Source of the DNA: Adiantum capillus-veneris
Lineage: Eukaryota > Streptophyta > Polypodiopsida > Polypodiales > Pteridaceae
DNA: 64,000 nt
Assembly (NCBI GenBank): GCA_014529385.2
Contig: CM043966.1
Span: 41,885,537 to 41,949,536, forward strand
Direction: 5' to 3'
Below, one piece after another: positions 47,340 to 58,430 of this stretch. Positions within the stretch are counted from its first letter, which is position 1; each line of letters begins with the position of its first letter. The translations under genes and the position numbers were made by a program. Below the pieces are notes generated by a model that searched no databases, was not told the DNA's origin, and worked only from the letters and a program-made list of their open reading frames with translations.

Positions 47340-49016
47340 CAAGACCTTAAGTAGGGAGACCTACGTCACTCGTGTGATGGCTAGCTTACTTTAGTTTCAA
47401 CTAGAGAGAGCTTAAACTTTTAGAGAAGATCCAGGAGAGGGTATCCTGAGGTCTAGTGGATAGCCAGGAAGCCTGTATCTTGCCGAGGGTCTGCGAATAG
47501 TTAGATTTAGTTAGGTAGAATAATGTGGAGTTATGGTTTTATGGTTTTGAGTGCTTGTTATGGTTGTGTAGAAATAGTGTAGACAAACGGTGTGAAAACG
47601 CAAAACAAGCAAAGAGAGGAAACAACAAAGTTGTTTTCTTGCCTTGAAAGCAAAACCCACACCATACACTCTTTAAGGGTGTGAATAGAGTAGACATTTG
47701 GATCTATGATCCAGTGCTTGAGAAAACGTTAAAATTGCAACCAAAACCAACAAAAAGAAACAAGGGAGTGCCATAAGAAAACACTAAGTGAACCTAAAGA
47801 GGCCAAAAAGAGATATAACCACTAGCCTTGGGTAAACTGATTGTGTCATGATGTAGAACTGATATTCACAAGCTTAAGTTTGAATTGTCATCAAATTTGC
47901 ATCACTTCAAGTGCATCTGAGTTGTGAATTTGCCATAGAAAAGTAAAAGTGCTTGAGTCCAAGGTCAAAAGGAGTCCAAATTGAATGAAATTTGAGGGAT
48001 AAACTTCTAAGGGCACAGGAAACCAAACTATCCAAGAATAGTAAAAAAATCACATCCCAGTTGCCCTCTGTTGAGTCTATCACGATAGACTACTACTTGG
48101 GGATAGACTAACATTCAGGCAAAACCCCTTGGACCACTGGCTCAATACATCAAAATAAGAGTGCTCACAAAATTTGAGGATATTTGGACATATTCTTGAC
48201 CACCAAACCCCAAGTCTGGTGTTATGAGTCTGAACTCAGAGATATATTAGCAAAAAAGCCTTGACCTATTGTCAAAACACTGCACAAATTTGTAAATACA
48301 CCATACAGAGGGTGGGGATTCCAGCTGTGGAGAGAACTTTGGAAAAAGACCAAGTTTGGAGAAGATTATGAGTCTATCGCGATAGACTAAGTAAGTTGGG
48401 CTGTAGACCTTATTTTGCAAAACCCTCCTAGGGTTAGCTTAAACAGGACCTAAAGAGCTCACATACCAAGTTTTAAGGTGTTTGGATCATTAGAAGTGAG
48501 TCTAAGGTCCAAATAGAGATTCAGTGTCTGACAAAAATACTAGATTTGGCCTAAAACGTAAACCAAGAGTCCAAATTGTATGAAATTCAAGGGATAGACT
48601 CTAGAGAGTAAGGGGAACCCAAAGGTGAAGTCACATTTCTAAATTGACTTGTACTAATGTATCTGCCTAATCTATCGCGATAGACCAAGGAATTCATGAG
48701 TTAGACATTTTTTGCAAATTGTGACTACATAGCAGGGATAAGCTCTTCACCTAGATCCCAACCTTCATTTCAAATATGAAATTTGACTACCAAAAGACCC
48801 TGAGACATTCAGTGGGAAGAAAATGCAAAATTGCTCAGAGTGACCAGTGTCATAGAAAATTGATATTTGCTGTACATAGTTGAAAAATTTATTCAACGGT
48901 TCAAAGACAACCCTTGTGAACATACTAACCATATATGTGTAGATTCTAGAAGGAGATCATCACATAACTGCACAGGCAGGAGAAGTCCAGGTAAGCTTTA
49001 AGTTTGCAATACAGCT
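47340..49016. repeat. Element E 5' leader with three palindromes
   Basis: Non-coding leader. Palindromes AGTCTATCG plus reverse complement at 48074-48091 (one centre mismatch), 48371-48388 (perfect) and 48671-48684 (perfect 14-bp core). Starts are 297 and 300 bp apart. Same palindrome as in the C spacer at 39.6-40.4 kb. Confidence 0.88.
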
Positions 49017-52000
49017 TTGAGTCTTATGTATTTAAGGTCAAGAGCCTTTTTTAAGTCAGGAGCTAAAAGTGTCAAAAGTCAAGTAAGCACCACGTCCACT
49101 GAGGAGAGTGTAACTCAGACAAGGCTAGACCCATTAGCACCGATCATTGAGGAGGGTAGTGATACTGACACTTCATCAGATAAGTCCTTCATGATGGGGA
49201 GTCAACAGCCAGGAGGTTTCTCCGATGAAGGACCAATGCTAGGAGGAAGTACCCCCCACAACCCTTTGAACCGTGAGCCCTAGTTTATTCTGACTATCGG
49301 CGATGCAAGTGTATTTGTATAGAAGAAAGACCATCTCAGAGACTAGAGATAATTCAAGTCTATGATGATGGAGATAGATTCCGAGATGAAAAGGGGAACC
49401 ACTCTGATAGTTAGCAACCCTGAGGATTACAACAGATATGGACATAATGTGGCAAAAGGAAAAATGGTCTAAGAAACTCAAGAACTGCCTCCAAAAATTG
49501 ATCGACCTGGAGCTCTTTTTATGTATGATAAAAAAACAACCAGGGTCTCTACCTATAATGAGAATGTGGGAATTTACAAGCATGAGAGTGAGGGAGTAGT
49601 CTCTTATTTTCGATGCAAAGAACCCTACCCAAATGAATTAAGCAAAGACAAGGTTCTTTACTTATTCTCTTATGAAATTGCTATGGGGAAGGATATTATT
49701 TTTGTTGATAGGTATGGGCGAGAATACAAACGAATCCTCCCAGAGGAGGTAGAAAAGGCAACAGTTCTAGAAACATCAACATATGCCCCCAAAGAAGTAC
49801 CAAGGTCCACCTATACCCCTAGCAAGTCAACAAATCTATTTTCAGAAGAGTACGAGACAAATTCATATTCTAACCGACAACAGATGTTCAACTACCAGAA
49901 GCAACCCAACCATCATTGCAGGCATGGCTTCAACAAAGTGCAACATTAGAACAAAACCAAAACAAAGATGGTTATCCAACTGCAAGAGGGCTAAGAGATT
50001 TACAAGAACCACCACTCTATTCACAAATTCAAGGTGAGAGTAAGCCAAAAACTCAAGAGTCGGCACAGCCTAGAAGACAACCCATAGAACGAGTTTGAAG
50101 AGATGAACCACCTCTTACAAAAACCATCAGAAATTATGGCTTAGGGGCACCTATGGGAGAGGAACCCCCCACTACTGAAGGCCAGAGGAGGTATATCGAG
50201 TAGGACGAGGAGAACCAATGATGAGATTTGTAGACCATCGTAGAATTAGACCTTCGCAGGTGCAAAAATGGGTAAACAGAAAATACACGGGAAACAGAGA
50301 TCCTAGGGATCATGTAGCAGCCTTTGTGCATGTAATTAGAGATGAAGAAGTGTTGGACTTCCCTACTCAATTTGTATAGGGTTTGGGCTTACTCTAGAGG
50401 AGGATACCGCTACTTGGTTTGACTCTGTGGAGCGTAGAGATTTTGAGTCTATGGAGGAGGTTTTTGACGAGTTTATTGAGGAATTCTCACAAAGGGGGAT
50501 AGCTCATAATACAGTCTCACAAATCCATAAGTTCAAACAGAAAGAGGGTGAATCTGTGCGAAAGTCAGCCCTACGACTAAAAGAAATGTGAAGTTCTTCC
50601 CAGTGGAAGAACTGCCAACTCAGTCCAGACTTATGCTTATATTTATTCAAGGACTAAGGAACGCAGATCTCTAGAAGGACTTACATATGAAGAGGATCAC
50701 TATGTTAAATGAGTTAACTAAGGAAGCTCTTTACCTTGTAGACAATTGTGCGGTCTACAAGGAGGGTGAATTCAAGGATCTCGATGACGATTTATCCTCA
50801 CAACAAAGTGGAAGCAAGTCCGCTAAGGCAGCACCGAAAGGAGAAGTAGCTGTAAGCCAGGAGCAGCTTGTAGAGGAAGTGCTAAAAAAATTAATATGTA
50901 TGCCAAGCCTCGGGCTAAACAGCTGAACTGGTGTGCTATTGAACAAAAATGGAAAAACCATGTGACGAAGGAATGCTATTGTAACAAGGGATATCTGAGA
51001 GAGTGACCATATTCTCCCCAAGTTCAGGCAGCATCTTCTCAACACCCACCGATGCCTAGGTATCAAGCAGGCAACCTACAGGCAACCTACCTGGACCTGT
51101 AGGTGTTGAAAGACCATAACTAGTATTGGGGAAACAACCACCCCTACCAAGAGTAAGACCGGTTGGCATAAGATACACACCAATGGTAAACGAACCAGAA
51201 GAGAAGGCTTTGGTACCTATGCATGCATATTACGATGTTTCCAATGGATATGCAGAAAATCCTGTCTATTATACACCAGAAGAACCCCCAATGCGAGAAC
51301 CTTGGAGCATGATTGGAAGTACATGACCACCAACAGCTGCACATGCAGCAGGAGAAGGAAGATACAGCTTGGATGCACGAACACTGTTGTTCATAGCCAA
51401 CGGAGGCATGGGCGGGTAGAGGCATGCACACCAAAAAAGAGGAGCTCAAGGAGCACCTCAACAGCCTAAGGGATCCTGCTACAAGTGTGGTGGAGACCAT
51501 TGGCTAAGAGACTGTCTTCATGATGAAATCATTAGGGTCAACTCATATTGCACCGAGTGTGAAATTACTCACTTGATTGCTGACTGCCCTAGGAACCCAA
51601 GAAAACGAGCAAAGACTACTTTGAACATGCTGGAAGAAATGCCTTCCAGTGGAGGGTCAGAAAATGAAACTACGATTCCTGTTAAGGTCTTGACAAGAGC
51701 CCAAACAAGGAAAGATGACAATCAGCCCAAGAGTAATGATGAAAATCAAGACTGACAAGTCTAGCGTCAGTCATGATAATCCTTGGAAAGAACAAAGAGT
51801 GAAAATGAAAGCTAGACGTGAACAAAAACAGAAGGTTGTAGAAGCTGAGCTAACAATGGCTCGAGAGTAACTTAAACAGCAGAGAGAGTATGACTCTCTA
51901 AAATCAATGGAGGGACCTAGGAGTGCAAGCTCAGTAGGGTTTGTATTGGTAGATAAGGTCAATGAACCCTTGGATGCAATCTTGCAAGCCTATGAAGCAA

Positions 52001-52226
52001 GATTGAAAAAAAGATAGACTCTAGAGCAAAGATGGATGACATATCCATATCCAGAGTTAGAAAAACAGAGACTAGAGATGTGCAAGCAGTTGATTGAAAC
52101 TGCACAAGCCTTACTAGAGCCTCCACCTATGGAAGTGAGGGATAGAATAATCAAACCACCAAACACAATGAAACACCTATCAAAACTGAACAAAGGGTAC
52201 CTGACAAGGTAGAAAAAGTTAAATCC
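49017..52226 (+). pseudogene. Element E gag, degraded
   Basis: Begins with a Ser/Thr-rich frame (49017-49283), then a 142-codon frame (49521-49949). The gag core starts near 50174 (VYRVGRGEP, FVDHRRIRPSQVQKWVNRKY, DPRDHVAAFVHVI) but is frameshifted near 50376 and 50590. It resumes at 50687 (LNELTKEALYLVDNCAVYKE). A Pro-rich linker (51126-51326) and zinc knuckles CYKCGGDHWLRDC and CTECEITHLIADC (about 51478-51590) follow. Layout matches D gag step for step. Confidence 0.85.
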
Positions 52227-53771
52227 TTGCCTGATGTAGAGGATGCAAGAGTCGTGCCTAATAGCACTGATGAATCACTGAAGGGTTTTTCACCATATGC
52301 ACCCATTGTGGAAGAAAAATGGCATGAAGAGCTATGGGAAACGGTGACAAAAGCTCAAGAAAAATATGAGACAAAAACAGTCGAGTCAGCACCTTTCTCG
52401 AAGTTGAACTTGAATAAATCACCATGGGATTTAGACGCTAAATCATTTCAAGGGGATGATGGTTCAGTTGCATTAGAAGATAACAGACCAGCATCACTCA
52501 GAACATTGCCACCATACAGGGGGGACTACGAGGCAAAGTCGAAAATTCGAAGGGCACCTTCTCAAAGAATAGGAGGGTCAAATCAATTGGACACTAAAAT
52601 TTTGACAGACTTGTTGTCTACTCCGGTCAAGTGTACAATCACATTGGCAGAATTATCAAAAATTAGGCCAAGCATGTGGACGGAAGTGGGAAAATGTCTT
52701 GAGAAATTTGGTATAAGGATGCCTCTTAAGTTCTTCGAGACTGAGCTTAATGACACAGAACCGAATATAGTCAACACTAGACCAGTGCCTCTCAACAAGG
52801 TTGGAGAGTATTGTGAGGGTGAAGACGGAAACACTACTCTACCAGTCGAGTATAACGGCATAGAGACTAAGGCCATACTTGATAGTGGAGTTGGCATTGC
52901 CATTGCTACCAAATTGCTATGGGAAAAATGGGGAAAATTGGCAATACAAACAACTAGAATGAAATTGCAACTAGCGGATGGGCACGTAGAAAGACCTATA
53001 GGATTGCTTGAGGCAATTGTGGTATCTTCATGTGGAATAGATTATGAACATACATTTGCCATAGTAGATTTCAACAAGAAAAACAATTATGAAATCATCC
53101 TTGGTAGGCCGTTCATGAGGCAACTCAAGATGGTGCAAGACTGGGGGTATGATTATTTGTATCTAAGACATGCTAAAACCACTACACGTGTAAATATGAG
53201 GAATCATAGCTACCATGATGTCACGAGAACACCTGTGGAAGATTTTGACTCAAAAGTCCCAGCGTGGTTCTGTAAGAAAAAGGAGATATGGATGTGCGGA
53301 GCATCTCAATGTAGTGAATTCGACCACAATGAAAAGACACTAGAGAGGGTATTGGAAGACGATGCCTATATACAAGAGCCCTTCCTTGAAGAGAAGCTTG
53401 AACCCCTAGAATGGTCTCAAATTTTGGCTACTTTGGATGTGTGCGTCAATGAAGTCACTCCCACAAAATTTTGTGACGAGAATGGCTACGATATCGTACC
53501 ATACTACATGTTGAGCAAAATTGTGGAGGAAGATGAGAATGAAGGAGACACCGAGAATGCGAGATTCAATCAAACGGAAATGAAACTTGATATTAAGATA
53601 GTGGGTTATGTGGACATCCCCACTAAAAACATCGAGCAGGATGGAGAGAATTTTATGATTCTTCTGATCGATGTTAAAATGAAGATAACGAGAAGTCAGA
53701 AAATACGAAAGAAGACGACCATCAGGATCAAGACAATGATTTCTTTTACAACTTCTCGAACCAGAGTGTGA
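52227..53771 (+). CDS. Element E protease region, 514-codon open frame
   Basis: The longest intact frame in the window. The first 200 residues are the gag-protease connector (LRTLPPYRGDYEAKS, LLSTPVKCTITLAEL, KCLEKFGI). The retropepsin has AILDSGVGIAIATK (about 52866-52907), LQLADGHVERPIGLLE, YEHTFAIVDF and NYEIILGRPFMRQ. The linker has EIWMCGASQC, EPLEWSQILATLDVC and FCDENGYDIVPYYML. It would mature the gag-pol polyprotein. The active site reads D-S-G-V rather than the usual D-S/T-G-A. The frame ends where a second frame takes over (overlap 53768-53771). Confidence 0.85.
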   Translation: MPDVEDARVVPNSTDESLKGFSPYAPIVEEKWHEELWETVTKAQEKYETKTVESAPFSKLNLNKSPWDLDAKSFQGDDGSVALEDNRPASLRTLPPYRGDYEAKSKIRRAPSQRIGGSNQLDTKILTDLLSTPVKCTITLAELSKIRPSMWTEVGKCLEKFGIRMPLKFFETELNDTEPNIVNTRPVPLNKVGEYCEGEDGNTTLPVEYNGIETKAILDSGVGIAIATKLLWEKWGKLAIQTTRMKLQLADGHVERPIGLLEAIVVSSCGIDYEHTFAIVDFNKKNNYEIILGRPFMRQLKMVQDWGYDYLYLRHAKTTTRVNMRNHSYHDVTRTPVEDFDSKVPAWFCKKKEIWMCGASQCSEFDHNEKTLERVLEDDAYIQEPFLEEKLEPLEWSQILATLDVCVNEVTPTKFCDENGYDIVPYYMLSKIVEEDENEGDTENARFNQTEMKLDIKIVGYVDIPTKNIEQDGENFMILLIDVKMKITRSQKIRKKTTIRIKTMISFTTSRTRV

Positions 53772-54973
53772 GATGCCAAAAAAGATACAAGAGTAAGCGA
53801 CACCATAAAAGTCTACCAACTAGGTTTAGACCTATGCCTGAGTTCAGGAGTAAGACACATTTCCTTATGAACATTCATGCTGTTGATTTTCCTAAGAATA
53901 AAGTGTCAGGAAGGTTTCTTAAGATTTCTGAAGACCCAGGTTTCAAGGCAAGACTATTGAAATTTAAGAAAACCAGCAAGGCAAAAAAGAGAGTTGTGAG
54001 GGAAATATTGGATGTCTTTGGAGATCCAATTATAACAAAAGCTGAGCAGAAAAAGAAATACAATGATTTGAAACAAAAGATGAAAAATGTATGGACAACT
54101 GAGATGGAAAGTAGCGATGGATCGAACGCTAGTGATGGGAGTAAAGAGATAGATGTACCTCTTCATTATTGTAAGTACACCATTCAGGAGAGAAAATTGG
54201 TGGTCCAGCAACCGATGAGAGAGCCTAAACCCAACAAGTCCTATGATGGGCCAGAGAATGCCAAGAAAATAGACCTAGCAGAGCCAAGAGAAAGTCCTCG
54301 ACCTGCTTACATTGCCACTGATCTAAGCCAGGAAGAAGAGGACTTACTAATCAAAACGCTTAAAGAATTTCGTGATGTATTTGCATGGTCATACAAAGAT
54401 CTGAAGGGGGTGGATCCTAATATTTGTGAACATTCGATCCCTCTAAAGTCAAATGCAAAGCCAAGCAAACAACGTCCGTACACATACAATAAGAAATTTT
54501 CAAAAAGGATCAAGGACGATATAGACAAACTTATGGATGTTGAATTTATTTATGAGATAGAGCACACTGACTGGGTGTCGCCAATGTGGTGGTACCTAAG
54601 AAACATGGGAAATTATGGGTGTGTATGAATCTCAAGAAGGTAAATGCAGCAACAATAAGTGACAATTATCCTCTTCCTATCACGGAACACGTCCTAGAAC
54701 GAGTAGCAGGCAAGCAGGCCTATAGCTTTATGGACGGATTATCTGGTTATAACCAATTGGGGGTTAAACTAGAAGATCATTACAAAACAGCGTTTGCAAC
54801 TGAATGGGGCATATATGCGTTTAGGGTAATGCCATTTGGCTTGACCAATGCTCCAGCCACATTTCAGAGATTAATGACACATGCTTTCAAAGAATACTTG
54901 CGAATATTTTTGGATATTTACATGGATGAATTGTGTGTCTATTCTCTATTGAGAGAAGACCATATAGATCTGG
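53768..54973 (+). pseudogene. Element E reverse transcriptase, truncated at 54973
   Basis: Linker (KAEQKKKYNDLKQKMKNVW, PAYIATDLSQEEEDLL, FRDVFAWSYKDLKGVDP), then RT fingers and palm: KPSKQRPYTYNKKF, EHTDWVSP, then after a frameshift near 54590 VVPKKHGKLWVCMNLKKVN, FMDGLSGYNQL, MPFGLTNAPATFQRLM. The catalytic loop reads YMDELCVYS, where YMDD or YIDD is expected (YIDD in G), so the second Asp is lost. It stops after REDHID at the inversion break. RT copies element RNA into DNA. Confidence 0.88.
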
Positions 54974-55400
54974 CTGCTCCGAAGTGCCCGCCTCTTCTTG
55001 TGTTTTCGGCTTTTCGTCTCTCAGTAGTAGCTGGTTAGCTCTTTTAAGCTCAGCTATTTCTTTTAGCAATTCTTCTTCCCTTTGGACCCGCATCAAAGCT
55101 TGGTCCCTCCGCTGAGTTTGATCAAGCTTTAACTCTAGCTCGAGGTCTTTGTTCTTTTTCTCTAATGCTTTGTGCACTTCATCTATTTGTGGGCAGTCTG
55201 AGTGCTTCTGCCACTATTTCTTTGGTTAGTACCACTTCGACTTTGTTCCCCTTAGGGTCTGAGTAAATTTTTCAACCTTTTGCAAACTTGGCATCACAAG
55301 CTTGAAGTATATACCAAATACATACTCTGAGTGAAATATGGGCTCATTGGGTGCATAGGGTGAAAATGGTACCAGATTTTGTCTTCAGGTCTCTGAAACA
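54974..55400 (-). pseudogene. Element G: start of element B extra ORF
   Basis: Minus frames carry the N-terminal domain (YSDPKGNKVEVVLTKEIVAE, about 55265-55210, like ITKEIIKEALKVSD in C) and the beginning of the coiled coil (KNKDLELELKLDQTQRRDQA, EEELLKEIAELKRANQLLL). They stop at about 54974, where the coding strand flips. The frame at the break continues into segment F (45775). Confidence 0.7.
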
Positions 55401-57255
55401 GTAGATATAAAGAAAATTTGAGATTTTGATCTCCAAATTGGTTCAAACTTGGCTAGTGGACTTAACACATCATGTACTTTGGATGTATGATGATAAAATA
55501 TCAAAATTCTCCCATTTTGGCTAGAAAGTAAATAGTCGCGAATATTAACTTTTCTATCAAGATCAACATTTTTTGGTACAAATTGGTTCTAGGCATTGTA
55601 TAGACCCTGTGTATGAGATATGAGGTGATTTGGATCAAGAAATGTTGTCCATAACCCAAAAATTGGCTTGCAAAGACTTCTTTGCGTTTTTTGGCAATTT
55701 TCCAAGTTATAAGTGCTCATTTTGGCTCATACTTGATTTTGGCATGTAATAGGTGTGTACACATGATAGGTGAGGTGATGATACAATTTCCATGCAAAAA
55801 TAGTGCAAAAGTAAATAATCGCGATTATTTACAGCAGTCACAAGTCTTTTACAAAACTTACAAATTTTGACCTAAACACATTCTATACACTTAAAACAAG
55901 TCCTAAATTGAATTTGGTCAAGTTTGGTCTTGCCGGCATCACTTTGTGCTTTGTCGACTCTGTAATCATCGATTTCTGTGACTACACTACCTGTTGAGTT
56001 GGTTAGTCAATTTTGAGGCTTTGGACTTGTCCGCAACATAGTCGTGAACTTGCTCATCCAATTTTGGCTCATTTGGAGTCAGCTTGACCCCGTATGTCGA
56101 ATTTGACGCGTTGTAGCCTTTGAGCCGTTTTTTGGTTTTCGAGGGCTTTGCTTGATTGATTTCACTAAACCAATCATATACATTGTATATGAACCTCACA
56201 GGCAAGCTGTCTGTGGAGTCAGATCGGGATTCTGGTATTTGCCAAAAACCTAGCTTTTCGACTGGGGACCCCCTTGACCCCAACCGAATGGTCAACTGAT
56301 GATATAGAAAGGTTCTATTATGTTAGGGCACGCTGCAGTTCAAATCCCATCTGATTTGGTCTAGCTGATAGGCCGCTATGGTCAGCTTTTGGTCGTAGGT
56401 CTTCGTGCATTGCTCGGTTTCTAGGGTTTTTTCTAGGGATTTAGACTAGCTATTGGCCGTACAAAATGGATCATTGACAAGTAAAGAACTTACCTCTCAT
56501 GTCTTCTGTGAGATGGCGCTGAAAACGAACAATTGTAGACTCCGGAAGAAGAGGTCGAAAAGCTCTCTCTGCAAAGGCCACAAGTGGAAATGAGGTGGTT
56601 TTAGCCTACCTTGGATATCCATACCCGGACTTCTCGAATCGATTTTCCCCAGATTCCCTCGTTAGTCCTACTAGGCCGTGAAATCTATGTTAGACTCAAA
56701 AATTTCCTAGATCGGATTCCTGTACCTCATTCTACAAGAATTTTGCAAAAGTAGGCATGGCCACCTAATTTAGGCTTCTCGCTTCCATCTTTTGATTTCA
56801 TTGAAAATTTTTGTGCTTGTCCGCCTTGTCTTTTTGATCAACTTCCTATCTTCCTTTTTTTCATCCGAGCTTCCTTGCTATTTATTATTAATTTTTGACA
56901 TGTTTAGTGAAAAATCAAGGAAAATAACAAAATGCTCTAAAAAAGTAAAGTGAAAATCCAATAATTAAGAAAATCCATTGAAAAACACAGCTTTATTGTT
57001 TTTTGTTGGATTTTTCCATTTTTAAGTCTCATTATCAATAAAAATAATAAAAATTACCCAAAAGGAACTATCTTTTGATGATTTTTTGATAGTATATACA
57101 CTATTTACACTCATCGAGAAGATATTATCAGTGAATTTTCCCTTGATGATGAATTATAAGGACATTATTAGGTAATTTTGCAAAAAATCACACTTTAACA
57201 TCAAACTTTTTCCTCCCTCTTCAAACATTGCCCTTAATTACTTATTACTTAGTGC
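55401..57255. repeat. Element G spacer with palindromes
   Basis: Non-coding. A perfect 22-bp palindrome (GTAAATAATCG plus reverse complement) lies at 55811-55832, and a degraded copy at 55528-55549, 283 bp apart. The rest holds no gene that I recognise. Confidence 0.75.
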
Positions 57256-57272
57256 CCTTCCACCCCTCCTAG
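57256..57272 (-). other. Internal polypurine tract of element G
   Basis: Minus strand CTAGGAGGGGTGGAAGG. It takes the same place as the tracts in D and C, followed by a weakly similar block (TATGCTGTGCAAGAG near 57370). Confidence 0.45.
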
Positions 57273-57449
57273 ATGGCGTACTCGGAGACGACTGTTTGCA
57301 TGGGTTGAATCATCGTGTCTAGCCGTGGTTGGCTCTACCATGCTTTAAAGATCAATGCAATTCAAACCACTATGCTGTGCAAGAGCTGGGTCTTGAGTAA
57401 TTAACTCAAGGGTTTCTGATGTCGAGGCTTATTGCTAATGTCTTCCAAA

Positions 57450-58430
57450 GAGTAAATCTTGTAGCTTGTGTGCTCTCTGTTTGATTGTACCATCAGGATG
57501 CTTCAGCACGCTGATTTCTTGAGTTGTTGGTAGCACTTTGGACTGTTGTTGAGCTTTTTCTCACCATTGGTAGCTTGGTCTGCTTGGTGTTGTATGGTGT
57601 GGTGGAGTATTTTGAGACTTAACTCGCCATTGCTTGATTGGTTTTACGGTGTGTGGAGAAGATAAATGCTCCTTTTTCTTCCAAACTAATTTCATGTTAG
57701 GTTCCTTGCTCAGAGATGCTCGTCTCTATGTTTTTACCTTTAGAACCTTCTTTTGTTTTATCGGTGAAGTCTTAGGTACCCAGATTTGAATCAACTTATC
57801 CTTAAGCTGTGCTTTTGGAACCCAAATTTGCCTGACTCCTTGCATGCTACTTGTAGCATTTACTTGTCGAGGGAATGGAGATGATTGATTACTTTCATGG
57901 TTTGTTCTGCTGATTGCTTCCTTTCCATCTCCTTGCTTGGTGCAATTGTAACAATGAGTTGCCCGCCTTTAGGTGATAGCTTTAGCTGATTTGTATCCCA
58001 ATCTTGTACTACTTTGTATGTCTACATCCAAGGAATTCTAAGAATCATCGTCTCACTCATGTGTTCATTTGGTAAGCATACAAACTGATGAGGACATGAA
58101 TATCCATGTATTATCACGTTCAAGTTGACTACTCCCAATGTTGGGATTGGGTTCTTGCTGCATCCTTTAATTGTCGCTATTCCAGCTGCTGTCAATGCTT
58201 GACTTGTTGCCTTCTTGTACGTGGACTAACTGACTACATTTACTCTAGCTCTTGTGTTGACCAAAGCATTGGTGCTATGATTGTTGAGCTATACTTTGAT
58301 GCGCAGGTCCATTCCGTCTAACCAGTCATCATCTATTGAAATTGAATCTTTAAGTAATTCCCATTGTTGGTCATCTATTTCCAGAGTATTGATGGGAATC
58401 AGTATCTATTGATTCTTGAGAGCAAATTTT
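57450..58430 (-). pseudogene. Element G second protease remnant and W-x-P-K tail
   Basis: Highly decayed. A remnant of the protease active site (ALVNTRARVNVVS near 58230, from a DTGA-type motif) follows IDDDWLDGMDLRIKV and a stop. The tail repeats RQIWVPKAQ and IQIWVPKTS at about 57770-57850. It follows the integrase end after stops near 58440, with the frame kept. It shows that the same domain order exists in a third family. Confidence 0.6.

Larger units (their letters stand above)
13867..54973 (-). mobile_element. Element C/E, about 19 kb, split by D and an inversion
   Basis: Inferred single element: 3' LTR and extra ORF (13867-18263), spacer, second protease, integrase and RNase H (39393-45774), and, inverted to plus, the 5' LTR, leader, gag, protease and RT start (46398-54973). 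Support: the two LTRs are the same family (918 and 921 bp) in opposite orientation; C has everything after RT and E has everything up to RT, with little overlap or gap (about 65 residues missing); flanking 5-mers read TATGC (minus, 13866-13862) and TATGT (plus, 46393-46397). Both parts share the same palindrome. The alternative, two independent truncated copies, would need several coincidences. Confidence 0.7.
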
